64,000 nt of DNA, taken from assembly GCA_026120185.1 (NCBI GenBank), contig JANUWF010002051.1, forward strand, positions 992,001 to 1,056,000, read 5' to 3'. Source of the stretch: Voacanga thouarsii. Lineage: Eukaryota; Streptophyta; Magnoliopsida; Gentianales; Apocynaceae. The notes beneath the pieces are model-generated. The model saw only the letters and a list, made by a program, of their open reading frames with translations. It was not told the DNA's origin and ran no database searches. Shown piece by piece: positions 23,118-32,267 of this stretch (positions are counted from its first letter, which is position 1; every line of letters starts with the position of its first letter). The position numbers were made by a program, and so were the translations under genes.

Positions 23118-24464
23118 AATCAGACTAACATCCGTCTCTCAAAAATTTTTCCAGATCCTTGAGTTTTCTCTTTTCATATTTGGCCTTGAAACATGCTTGT
23201 TTCAGCCTCTTTGTTTGGTCTTCCAACTGCGCATCAGGGATTTCTTCCATCAACTTTTTCTCACGTTCCAGTATCTTATGGCCATTCTCTTCTCAGCCAT
23301 ATGTACTCCTTCTTCTTCATTTCACAAACCTTGCAAATCTAAATGGAACCTTTCAATAGGCATTATTTTTTTTGTTAACTTTGGGGACATATATTTATTA
23401 GTTCTTCATGCACAAGTGTCTGTGAGAAAGAACCGGAACATTCTTGATTAGAGTCTCCATAAACTTCCTATAAGGCCATCAGCGAATTTCCAACTCCCTA
23501 CATCTTTTCTTGAGACTGGTTCGGCAAACATTCAGTTCTTTGGCCGCCCGAGTCATTGTCATGTAAAAGTACTTCGAAATGGTTGCTCTTGATAATGTCT
23601 TAGAGCTAATACCCTTCTCCTTTTGCCGCCTCCTAATTACCTTCTTCTCCATAGGAACTTCGTTTGAAGTGATACCTTCAATAGGCATTTCCTCCACAGC
23701 AGCATGTTCATAACTTTCACTGATTCATAACACAACAAACCAAACCAGATGAAGAAGACGGGTGAAAACCCTCCAAAAAAAAAAAAACCTTAAAAGTATC
23801 TCACCTAAAATTAAGAGGAAGTGGTTGGCTTGGAAAGAAAAACACATCAAAATCTTCTTGATTGGAAGTTATTTCAAAATTTGACTACCTCTCAAACGAA
23901 TTAAAACTATCTATAAGAGGAACAGCATAAAAAATAGTCTCTTGAATAGGTAGATCAAATTGGAAATCCAAAGCAGCATGTTCATAACTTTCACTAATTC
24001 ATAACACAACAAACCAAACCAGATGAAAAAGACGGGTGAAAACTCCCTAAAAAAAAAAGCCTTAAAAGTATCTCACCTTTAATCAAGAAGAAGTGGTTGG
24101 CTCAGAAAGGAAAACATATCAAAATCTTCTTGATTGGAAGCTATTTCAAAATTTGACCACCTCTCAAACGAATTACAACTATCTATCAGAGGAACAACAT
24201 CAAAAATAGTCTCTTGAATAGGTAGATCAAATTGGAAATTCACAGTAACATGTTCATAACTTTCACTGATTCATAACACAACAAACTAAACCAGACGAAG
24301 AAGAAAGGTGAAAACTCCCTAAAAAAAAAAAAAAAATCCTTAAAAGTATCTTACCTTAAATCAAGAGGAAGTGGTTGGCTTGGAAAGGAAAACACATCAA
24401 AATCTTCTTGATTGGAAGCTATTTTAAAATTTGACTACCTTTCAAATGAATTACAACTATCCAT
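23118..24464 (-). pseudogene. RKD-type RWP-RK transcription factor gene fragment, exon triplicated and broken
   Basis: On the minus strand the 23719-23404 segment encodes SESYEHAAVEEMP and then a RWP-RK DNA-binding domain: VIRRRQKEKGI, ISKYFYMTMTRAAKELNVC, LKKRCRELEIR, stop, WPYRKF. The TGA at 23479-23481 replaces an arginine of the signature motif. After an intron-like gap, 23266-23125 encodes the conserved C-terminal region of plant RKD proteins ([18 protein letters not shown], then [17 protein letters not shown]). Upstream, the N-terminal exon occurs three times. Two full copies are exactly 189 bp each (24265-24077 and 23993-23805), and a partial first copy begins at a possible ATG (24464) and ends at 24355. 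All three end at GTGAGATAC or GTAAGATAC splice donors. Each copy has an in-frame stop. RKD proteins regulate egg-cell and early embryo identity in plants. This locus cannot encode a full protein as read and lies inside CACTA-3. Confidence 0.82.
23701..24464 (-). repeat. Tandem triplication of the RKD exon-intron unit (~273 bp)
   Basis: Unit boundaries by the AGCATGTTCATAACTTTCAC landmark (with minor variants) are at 23701, 23975 and 24247, giving units of 274 and 272 bp plus a partial third. Each unit holds an exon, a splice donor and an intron with a poly-T (minus strand) stretch and a TTAG or TCAG acceptor. The exon length of 189 is divisible by three, and both ends are in the same phase, so splicing all copies together would keep the frame. 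Confidence 0.92.
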
Positions 24465-24535
24465 CTTTGAGAAAGAAAACTGAATAAGAAATCTCAATGC
24501 CTTTGTGGTTTCTACTAATGCCTGATGACGAAGAG

Positions 24536-24545
24536 ATATATATAT
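24536..24545 (-). promoter_or_regulatory. TATA-like element upstream of the RKD fragment
   Basis: ATATATATAT about 75 bases upstream of the possible minus-strand ATG at 24464. The spacing is plausible for a plant TATA box and short leader, but the sequence is simple and may be coincidental. Confidence 0.25.
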
Positions 24546-24554
24546 CTGTGCGGG

Positions 24555-24725
24555 AAGAGGGGAGGGAGGGCTGAGGAGAGAAAAAGACAAGGAGGAAGAT
24601 GAAGAAACAATGAGAGAAAGAGACATGGAGGAAGATGAAGAGACAAGGAGAGAAATAGACAAGAAGGACGATGAAAGGTTTCTTTTTTAGAAAGAGACAA
24701 GGAGAGAAAGAGATAAGAAGGAAAG
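24555..24725. repeat. Purine-rich GA tract
   Basis: Imperfect repeats of AGAGACAAGGAGG, GAGAAAGAGACA and GGAAGATGAAGA on the plus strand, CT-rich on the RKD-coding strand. It lies just upstream of the TATA-like element. Confidence 0.8.
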
Positions 24726-24829
24726 GGAAAATTCAAATTTTGAGTTCTCATCTTATTGAGCTCTCTGTTTAGTTCTCTGTTCAATTCTCTATCCATCTGT
24801 CAAATTCGTGCTTGGAGGTTTTGCTTGTT

Positions 24830-25815
24830 TCAGTCCAAATTTAAAACAGTAACAAACATGAAGAAACTATCTTTATAAATTGCATTATTATATTTCCTAT
24901 ATTTTAGTGTTTACCATGCATAGAGTACTGCAATTATTTTCTGTTCTTGAGGAGCTTGAAGTTGTTAACATTGTGGATGACAATTGTGGGTGTATGTTAG
25001 ATATGTAGTCATTTCTGTGGCTTTTCTACTGATCATTACAAGTCCATACAAAATGTTAGTCCTCTATCTATCTCACATAATCTGACTCAAACTGGATCAA
25101 GATGAAGGTTTAGATGTCATCTCTGATGGGCTAGATACACTGAGAAACTTGGCACAAGATATGAATGAGGTTTGGTGTTTGTATGTGTTTACATATTTGT
25201 TTCAATGTAGCTTCTCGTCATTTCTCTTTGCTGTCACCGTTTGTGATATTTCTGTTTTGCTCATGACTGAAAATCAATGATTAGATGGTGTTTAAAAGGG
25301 GATTTGGATTGAATTCAATGATCTTCAAGTGGTATGATGAAGTAGGAATCAAAGGGAAATATATTTGTTGAAGAATACATAAAATTCTGGAATTCCAAGC
25401 AAACTTCTAAAAGCTATAACTTTGTAATGGCTTCAGTGTTTGGACAAATACTTATGTAGTTTAGCAACCACAAGTCTAAGGAGTGTTGTGGCACAAATTT
25501 AAGGTAATTTGGACTTGTAGATCAAAAGATATAGCTAAAATACCAAGACACTTTATGAAGGAGGAATTGCAGAATTTTTAGCTAAAGAAAAGTTGGGGCT
25601 GTTTTGCTTTTAATAATTTATAATCTTTCTAGATTGGAGAAAATCAATTACATGCAATTAAATTTAAGGATTCTAGGAATATTTTGGTACCAATTTGAAG
25701 AGATTTGGATGAGTAGATTGAAATTTATGCTTAAAACAAGGAAGCATGCCAAGGAAATAAAATGCAGAATTTCACTTCATGAAAATGGATCCATATGCTA
25801 TTTTATAATTTGATA
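24830..25815. other. CACTA-3 interior, nothing recognised
   Basis: AT-rich sequence between the RKD fragment and the right direct repeat. Short frames exist but none shows a known domain. Confidence 0.4.
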
Positions 25816-25820
25816 AGTTG

Positions 25821-26105
25821 TCAATTTTTCTCCACTTTGCTCCCCCCCCCGGGATACCCACTGCATCTTTTTTTCTCTTGATTTTTACTTATATGAATGG
25901 ATTCCCGTGAGTGATAGGTTATCATTCCTCGTGAATGATGGGTGATCATTTCCCATGGGTAATGGGTGATTTCCCTTATATTAGTTCTATTAAATAATTG
26001 CTGTGACAGTGATTTTTTTTTTTTTTTTAATGTTGTTGATTTTGTGGTGGCTTTGTGCCTAGAAATGTCCAGTATATAGGGAAAACTCTATCGATTTTTT
26101 TTTCA
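25821..26105. repeat. Direct-repeat module flanking the RKD fragment, right copy
   Basis: Same orientation and order of motifs as 22683-22985, including the C homopolymer, the TGGGTGATCATT and GGGTAATGGGTGAT motifs and the T run followed by AATGTTGTTGATTTTGTGG. The two copies bracket about 2.8 kb containing the RKD fragment. Confidence 0.85.
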
Positions 26106-26519
26106 AGTCATTTCGGAATTGCTTTTCTCTCTTTACCTAACTCATTGATGATGTATTTCCTTTTCTTCATGCAGTATTTTCCTGCGAAGCTCAGGTGGTG
26201 AAGCAATTTGTGACAAATACAAAGATGTTGGGAAGTTTGCATGTTTTATGAGGCTAATGAGTGTAGATATAAGGGCTTGCAGATTAGTCATGTAATTCTA
26301 TAGGAAAAGTAGTTCTATTCAATTGTGGGTGTATGCTACATATGTTGTCAATTGACTTTAGTAATTGACTCCAAATGAGAAAATTGAGTTTTATTATATT
26401 TGGTGTTGAATGAGTTGATTCTATTGTGTTTGGCAGGAAATTGTACGAGTGCATGGTCAAATATTAAAAATTAATTAAAAAAATAAAGTGTGCAGGGTCA
26501 ATTCCAAAAATTTTAATTT

Positions 26520-26948
26520 TGAATCAACAGTGGTAAATTCGTAACAATTTACTATGAAAAAATAATGTTTCCATGGCAAATTTGTGACAAATTGTCACGG
26601 ATTTGACATGGACATCCTATATTCCATATTATTTTTGTGATAAATCCGTAACAGATCACGAATGGTACCTACTTGAGAAATGTTCGTGACAAATCCGTGA
26701 CAATCTACCACGGATTTACCACAGATTTACCACGGACGGTACCTGCTTGAGAATCGTTCGTGGCACGGTTCCCTCGCAATATTTCTCCCCAAATGTGATA
26801 TTAAAAAAAAAAATTCTGTCGCAAAAAATGCTTAGCGAGGAAGGTATTTGCTACGGACTAATTCCATCCCAAATTTGTGGCAAATTTCAGTTTAGCCATT
26901 GATTTATCACGGATTTGTCTGTGGCAAATTGACAGATTTCTTGTAGTG
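26520..26948. repeat. Right terminus and subterminal repeats of CACTA-3
   Basis: Many copies of CCGTGACAA, TACCACGGATTT and GTGGCAAATT in both orientations, ending in TTTCTTGTAGTG. They are the same motif family as CACTA-4 and CACTA-6. Confidence 0.8.
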
Positions 26949-27239
26949 TAAAAGTTATGCGGTATAATTATTCAATATATGTTGTTTATGAATTTACGAT
27001 TCATACAAGAATTTCACGATAGATAGAGACAATCTTACATTCCATATTTGTGCTTCAAGTTTTGGACATCCTTATAATCACTTAATTTCACATAAAAACC
27101 TGAAGTATGCAATGAATTTAAAGAACCAAAGGTACCTACCATTAGGTGCCAATTGAAGAATTGTAAACTTGGAAAAACTTTGCAATTTACGCGAACCATT
27201 GTGGGGGGAAACGTTTGGAACCTTGCTGCTAATCATTAT

Positions 27240-27327
27240 AGGATTTTCTTCTCCATTTGACCGGCCCTTTCTCTCCCCGATCTCCTTTCGAAGAAGAGGC
27301 CCCTTCTTCTCCATTTAATCAGAACTC
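27240..27327 (+). promoter_or_regulatory. Putative first leader exon of the J-domain gene
   Basis: A short CT-rich stretch (TCTCTCCCCGATCTCC) ends at AGAACTC followed by a strong donor GTAAGT at 27328-27333. A fitting acceptor, CCTTGACACCTAG, ends at 28484, 35 bases before the start codon. A leader intron of about 1.16 kb is common in plant genes. The transcription start is not defined by the sequence. Confidence 0.4.
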
Positions 27328-28519
27328 GTAAGTTTCACTGACAATTTTTGTTTTATCTTTTTTTTTGTTTGTGATTAAATCACACTCGATTGGTTGCTTG
27401 ACTATTGTCTGCTCATATTTTCAAATCAGTGAAAATCAGCTATTCTTTCATTTAAAAAAAATAAATAAATCTAGGTTATTTCAATGGTCATTCAAGTTTT
27501 GGACCTCTGAGAAAATAAAAAGAAGAGATTGAAGATTGAGTGATTTCTTATTCTAGGACAACTCTAGTACTACGTCTCAATTTTTATTTTATTTTTTTTC
27601 ATTTGAAATGCTTGTTTATGTTTCTTGAAATGTTTATAGTGGATATACATCAGGTTTTCCTCCTGTACTGTTTTTTATTCAAATAAATAAAATTGGCATC
27701 GGCCTTTGACCCAAAAAAAAAAAAAAAGAAAGAAAGAAAGAAAGAAATGTCTCTTGAAATGTTTTGAATGAGAATTCTTAAGTTGTTTTCCCTAAATAAG
27801 ATATATCTACGTTGTTTCAAGTCTTTAAAGCAAGGAGTTTTTTTTCCCATAGAAAAAATTAAAAAAACAATATTGACTGACTTGCTGTTGTCGGACGGGT
27901 CTGGTAAGTTTTGCGTTTTTCATTAATTTAGAATAATTGATTATTAATTTTATACGGAAAGAAAAGGAAGACTACTTGATTATATATCTTGAAATGATTT
28001 CCAACGAGGGTTTTTAGATTTTTTTTGAAATAAATCTTGATTCTTCATAGGTCATTTGAAACCTGTTGAGGGCTGTAACATTTCGTTATTAGTAAATTGT
28101 GAAACAAATTGAAAAAGAAATGAACATCGATGCAGGATTTAGAAAGTCGTTTTTCTTTTTGAGCAATAAATTGGCTTTGAAACTGCCATGTCTTTTTTTC
28201 TTTTCTCTTTTCTTTTAAATCCCCTCTTAGTTTCGTTGTTCACAGATTGTCATCTTGCATGATTGATCCTGGGTTTGTCTCGTCCTTTTTCCTTTGTGGA
28301 TTCTGAGTTTCCTGGAATACATTGAAGAATGCATCGAGTTCTTGAGCTCACAGATTGAAACATTGATGCATTTTTTTTGGCTAATGTTACGTTTTAATAA
28401 TCCTTCTCTTTCACTTCTATATTTTATTCCGCCGTTGTTTTGTTTGTTATCATCTTACCATGCATCTGAGTCCTTGACACCTAGGTTGATATCAAAGAAA
28501 CAAGGAAAGCCTTTCAAGA

Positions 28520-29260
28520 ATGGAAAGTAATAAAAAGGAGGCAATTAGGGCCAAAATGCTTGCAGAGGAGAAGTTGAGAGAGAACGACGTTGCTGGGGCT
28601 CAACGGTTTGCCTTCAAGGCAGGACGGCTGTATCCAGAACTTGAGGGTCTTTCTCAATTCCGAGAGTTACTTGATGCGCATGTGGCTTCGAAGAAGACAT
28701 TGAATGGAGAACTAGAGCGGTTTGGCATCTTTGGTGCAGATCCACAAGATGATGATGAGACAATAAGGAAGAGATACAAGAAATTGGCACTTGCTCTCCA
28801 TCCTGAAAACAAAAATTCTGTTGTGGCAGATGAGGCTCTAAAAGTTGTCTCTCCAGCATGGAGTGTGCCTCCGGACAAGAAAAGCAGGGACGCGTATAAT
28901 ATACGGTTGAATTCACCTGCAACTGCTGCTACAAAGAGGAACTATGATAGGGTCTCTAACAGTCTCACAAGCAGTGCATCGAGCACTATGGAAAGGGAGA
29001 TTAAGGCTCCAAAGATTGGGGACGGTGTTCCACCAGCTGGTGCTAGAACACAAACTGCTGCAATTCCCAGTACTCTGCAGATTGATTCTGGAGCTCATTC
29101 ATCCAAGCCTAAGACTTTCTGGACTTCCTGCAAGATTTGCAAGTTCCAATATGAGTATGTAGAGGATTATCGAAGCCAGAATATACTTTGTCGTAACTGC
29201 TGGAATCCCTTTCCCGCAGTGGAGATTCCATCTCCTCCTATGAAGGATCAGATGCGGTAG
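28520..29260 (+). CDS. Plant J-domain (DnaJ/Hsp40-like) protein, 246 residues, HPE variant
   Basis: Intact single-exon frame from ATG 28520 to TAG. Residues 1-60 match the N-terminal helical region of plant J-domain proteins of the DUF3444 group (EAIRAKMLAEEKL, then FAFKAGRLYPELEG). The J domain spans about 67-131, with FGIFGADPQDDDETIRKRY, KLALALHPENKN and a degenerate second half. The invariant HPD tripeptide that stimulates Hsp70 ATPase reads HPE at residues 94-96. Residues 200-235 hold the zinc-ribbon-like TFWTSCKICKFQYEYV, with Cys 204, 207, 224 and 227, that normally precedes DUF3444. Family members are usually 500-1000 residues with one or two DUF3444 domains; here the protein ends right after the zinc motif. 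No DUF3444 was seen downstream. It could be a shortened functional gene or an early pseudogene; the frame itself has no defect. Confidence 0.82.
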   Translation: MESNKKEAIRAKMLAEEKLRENDVAGAQRFAFKAGRLYPELEGLSQFRELLDAHVASKKTLNGELERFGIFGADPQDDDETIRKRYKKLALALHPENKNSVVADEALKVVSPAWSVPPDKKSRDAYNIRLNSPATAATKRNYDRVSNSLTSSASSTMEREIKAPKIGDGVPPAGARTQTAAIPSTLQIDSGAHSSKPKTFWTSCKICKFQYEYVEDYRSQNILCRNCWNPFPAVEIPSPPMKDQMR

Positions 29261-30151
29261 AAGAAAAATGTTCGCTCAAAATTCAAAAATTTTGAAATCC
29301 CTTTCCAGCAGTGGAGATTGTCTATTATTGCTGCCTAAACTCATTGTTGGCTATTATGCTTATGCTTATGATTGATACTTCTTTCTTTACAGTTTACGAA
29401 AGAATTTGTTACTTTTCGTTCTTTAATTTCTTGTCTTAAGGCCCAAATAGTTGCTTAACGATCAGGAAATGTGGGCTGGGGAAGGGATCCCCTTTGCTAC
29501 AGAACACGTTTTCGATAATAGTCTAAAGAAAGATTGGCAATTTAATATGTAAAGTGTGCGCGCATCTTTGCTTGTGTATTTCTGCGAGTGAGTTTGACAG
29601 TGCAGTTTTTGGAGGGAAATATTTTTGCATATTTTTCAAAACTCTATTTGGATAAAGTTTTTGAAATGTAAGCCTTTTATTTAAGTGTTTGATGAAAGAG
29701 AACATCTATATAGATATAACTTTAAAAGCGAAGTACATCATCGGATTTTTTTTTTTTTTTTAAAGACTAGCTTGTGAATATGCGCCTTTTTTTTTTTTTT
29801 GTTGTGGGGGACCTGTCAATAGGGATTTATCTGTATGGATTACATAACACATTAACAAGAGAACTATTTGTAGATTTTGTTGACTAAATTAATATGAGTT
29901 GTATTTTTTTTTCCCCGCAAAAGCAAAAAAAGTAGTTAAGAAATTTATTGTCTAGTTAATTAAGCTGTTAGCAACCTGATTTTGTTAATTTAATATGAGG
30001 CCTTCTTTACGGAGAGGATTAAATTTAAGTGAAGTCATCAATCTTTTACTGCTCTAATATCTCTAATGCGCTCGAAGAACATTTGCATGCAGTGATAAAT
30101 TCACCGTTGATGATCCAACTACTAGGATTTCTTTTTCTGTTTGTAATTGCT
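29261..30151. other. 3' flank of the J-domain gene, no gene
   Basis: AT-rich, with T homopolymers near 29745 and 29790. About 40 bases after the stop, TTTGAAATCCCTTTCCAGCA echoes the coding end at 29205-29225, a small local duplication. No polyadenylation signal can be assigned with confidence. Confidence 0.4.
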
Positions 30152-30395
30152 TAGGCAGTCGGCAAACCTAGGAAGATCGATGAGGCAACTGTGACACTAT
30201 ATATCCAGACCAAGTTTGGTCAAGGTATGTGTCGAGGTTGATGTTTCAAAGCCTCTGGTCAAGTGTAAATGTCTGGGCATGGATGATCAGGATTTTTACG
30301 AGGCCATATCATATGAATCAGTCGTAGAATATTGTATTTCTCATCGCATATTAGGGCACACAAAACAACAATGCCGCAATTACACTAATCAGGAT
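30152..30395 (+). pseudogene. LINE (L1-type) ORF1 fragment
   Basis: Two frames joined by a frameshift read AVGKPRKIDEATVTLYIQ, then VCVEVDVSKPLVK and YESVVEYCISHRILGHTKQQC. This is the end of the DUF4283 domain plus the single CCHC zinc knuckle (zf-CCHC_4) of plant LINE ORF1 proteins, which bind the element RNA. The second Cys of the knuckle reads His (CISH). The fragment abuts copia-B integrase sequence directly. Confidence 0.6.
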
Positions 30396-32267
30396 ACCCT
30401 GAGAGGATTAGACGTATGCTTTCCAATGTCAAGCTGCCAAAATCCTTTTGGGGTGAAACATTAAGGACTGTAGTCATTCTGATTAATCTTCCTCCTTTAA
30501 TTCCTTTGGATAGTAATATTCCAGAAAGAGTATGTATAGGAAAAGATATCATTCAACCAATTGAGAGTTTTTGTCATCCTGCATTTGTTCATATTTCCAA
30601 AGATAAGAGATCAAAGCTTTATGTAAATTCTAAGCAATTTAATTTCTTGGGCAGTGTGCATGCAAAGTTTGGCTATAGATTATATGATTCAGTTGAAAAG
30701 AAATTGATCAGAAACAGAGATGTTATCTTTTTTGAAAACCAAATTATTGAAGACATAGACAAACATTATAAGTCAAAGTCAAAGCCAAAGCTAAGATTCT
30801 TTGATGACCTTCCTTCTAGTTCAAATCCAGTTCTTGTAGTAGTTAATTCTAATGAGCTGGTTCTAGAAACAGATTATTCAAATCAAGAGAAAGTTGAGGT
30901 ATAGCAAGGAGAAAATATTAGTGAAAATGATTATGCTAGTGAGATTGAGCAAGAAGCGTCACCAACACCAATGCCACAACATGAACCTAGGAGATGCATC
31001 AAGGAAAGAAGACCTTCCACCGGATATAATCTAAATGAATATGTGCTATTAACTGATGGAGGAGAGCAAGAGTCTGACAATGAGGCCTTAAAGCATGAGA
31101 AGCAAGAAGAATGTTTGTAAGCTATGTAAAAGAAGATAGCACCCTTGCAAGAGAATCACATCGACCTATAACTTAGTGAAATTGCCTAAAGGCAAGAGAA
31201 CATTGAAAAAAAAGGAGGTCTATAGATTGAAGACTGAAGAGAATAGTTCACAACCTAAGTGCAAAGCATGATTGGTTGTGGAAGGGTACAATCAAAAGAA
31301 AAGTATAGATTTTGAAGAAATTTTTTCCTTAGCGGTAAAGATGACATCTATTCGTGTTGCTCTTGGTATTGCTGCTAGCTTAAATCTTGAGATTGAGTAA
31401 CTTGATGTGAAGACAGCCTTCCTGCATGGCGAATTAGAAGAGGAAATTTATATGGAGCAACGAAGGGGTTAAATGAAAGTGGCAAAAAGAATCTAGTTTG
31501 TTATCATCATGAAAAGTTTATGTGGTTTGAAACAGGTAATAAGACAATGGTATAAGAAGTTTGATTCCATCATAGTAGATTAGAAATACTATAGGACCAT
31601 ATTAGATCATTGTGTCTATGTGAATAAATTTTTGGATGGTGATTCAATTATCCTATTTTTATATGTGGATGATATGCTAATTGTTGGCTAGGATGGTATG
31701 AAGATTAGTAAGTTGACAAAGGAGTTGAGCAAATATTTTGCAATAAAAAATTTTGGTCTGGCTAGACAAATTCTAGGGATGAAAATAACTTAAGATAGGT
31801 AAAATGGAAAGCTTTGGTTATCTCAAGAAAAGTATGTTGAGAACGTACTTGACAAGTTTAACGTGTGAAATGTTAAGAAAGTTTTTACTCTACTTGCAAA
31901 TTACTTCATGCTAAACATCAAGTAGTGTCTGTAAAGTGAGAAAAAGAAAGAAGATATGAAGAACATTCCTTATGCTTCAGTAATTGGTGGTCTGATATAT
32001 GCTATGGTTTGCACCAGGTTAGATATGTCTCATGCACTTGGAGTGGTTATTCGATATCTCTCTAATCATGGTAAAGAGCATTGAAATGCTGTCATGTGGA
32101 AATTTAGGTAGCTCAAAGGACTTCCAAATTATGCTTATGTATTGAAAATGGCAATATCATGCTTGATGGATACACTAATTCATTTATGGCAGGTGATCTT
32201 GATAAGAAAAGATCCACATCTGTGCATTTGATGACTTTTGTAGAGGGAGCAGTATCGTGGTACCAAT
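30396..32267 (+). pseudogene. Copia-B pol, 5' part: integrase end, reverse transcriptase, start of RNase H
   Basis: The integrase C-terminal part reads KLPKSFWGETLRTVVILINL and FGYRLYDSVEKKLIRNRDV, followed by an acidic linker and a reverse transcriptase region (KTAFLHGELEEEIYM near 31410-31455). The YVDD catalytic motif is at 31662-31673, and YASVIGGLIYAMVCTRLD near 31975-32025. RNase H starts near 32160 and breaks off after GAVSWY at 32267, where the non-coding LTR element begins. Stops and frameshifts are frequent (first frame ends at 30904). The protein is resumed at 44971. The 5' half (LTR, gag, protease, integrase catalytic part) is missing, replaced by the LINE fragment. Confidence 0.85.

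Larger units (their letters stand above)
20160..26948. mobile_element. CACTA-3: putative non-autonomous CACTA carrying an RKD gene fragment
   Basis: The right end is clear. GGATTTGTCTGTGGCAAATT is followed by TTTCTTGTAGTG, ending at 26948. It matches the right end of CACTA-4 at 42715 almost base for base and is preceded by subterminal CCACGGATTT repeats (26520-26945). The left part (20160-21000) holds two 430-bp-spaced copies of the same long subterminal repeat seen in CACTA-4. I could not find the left CACTA terminus or its target duplication (TAA would be expected), so the left boundary is approximate. No transposase domain is present. Instead the interior holds a C-rich leader, duplicated non-coding modules and a minus-strand RKD fragment. 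This is the structure of a gene-carrying (Pack-type) CACTA. Confidence 0.55.

Noticed and set aside
28614..29162. Minus-strand and other-frame open frames over the J-domain gene
   Set aside because: Shadows of the real plus-strand gene.
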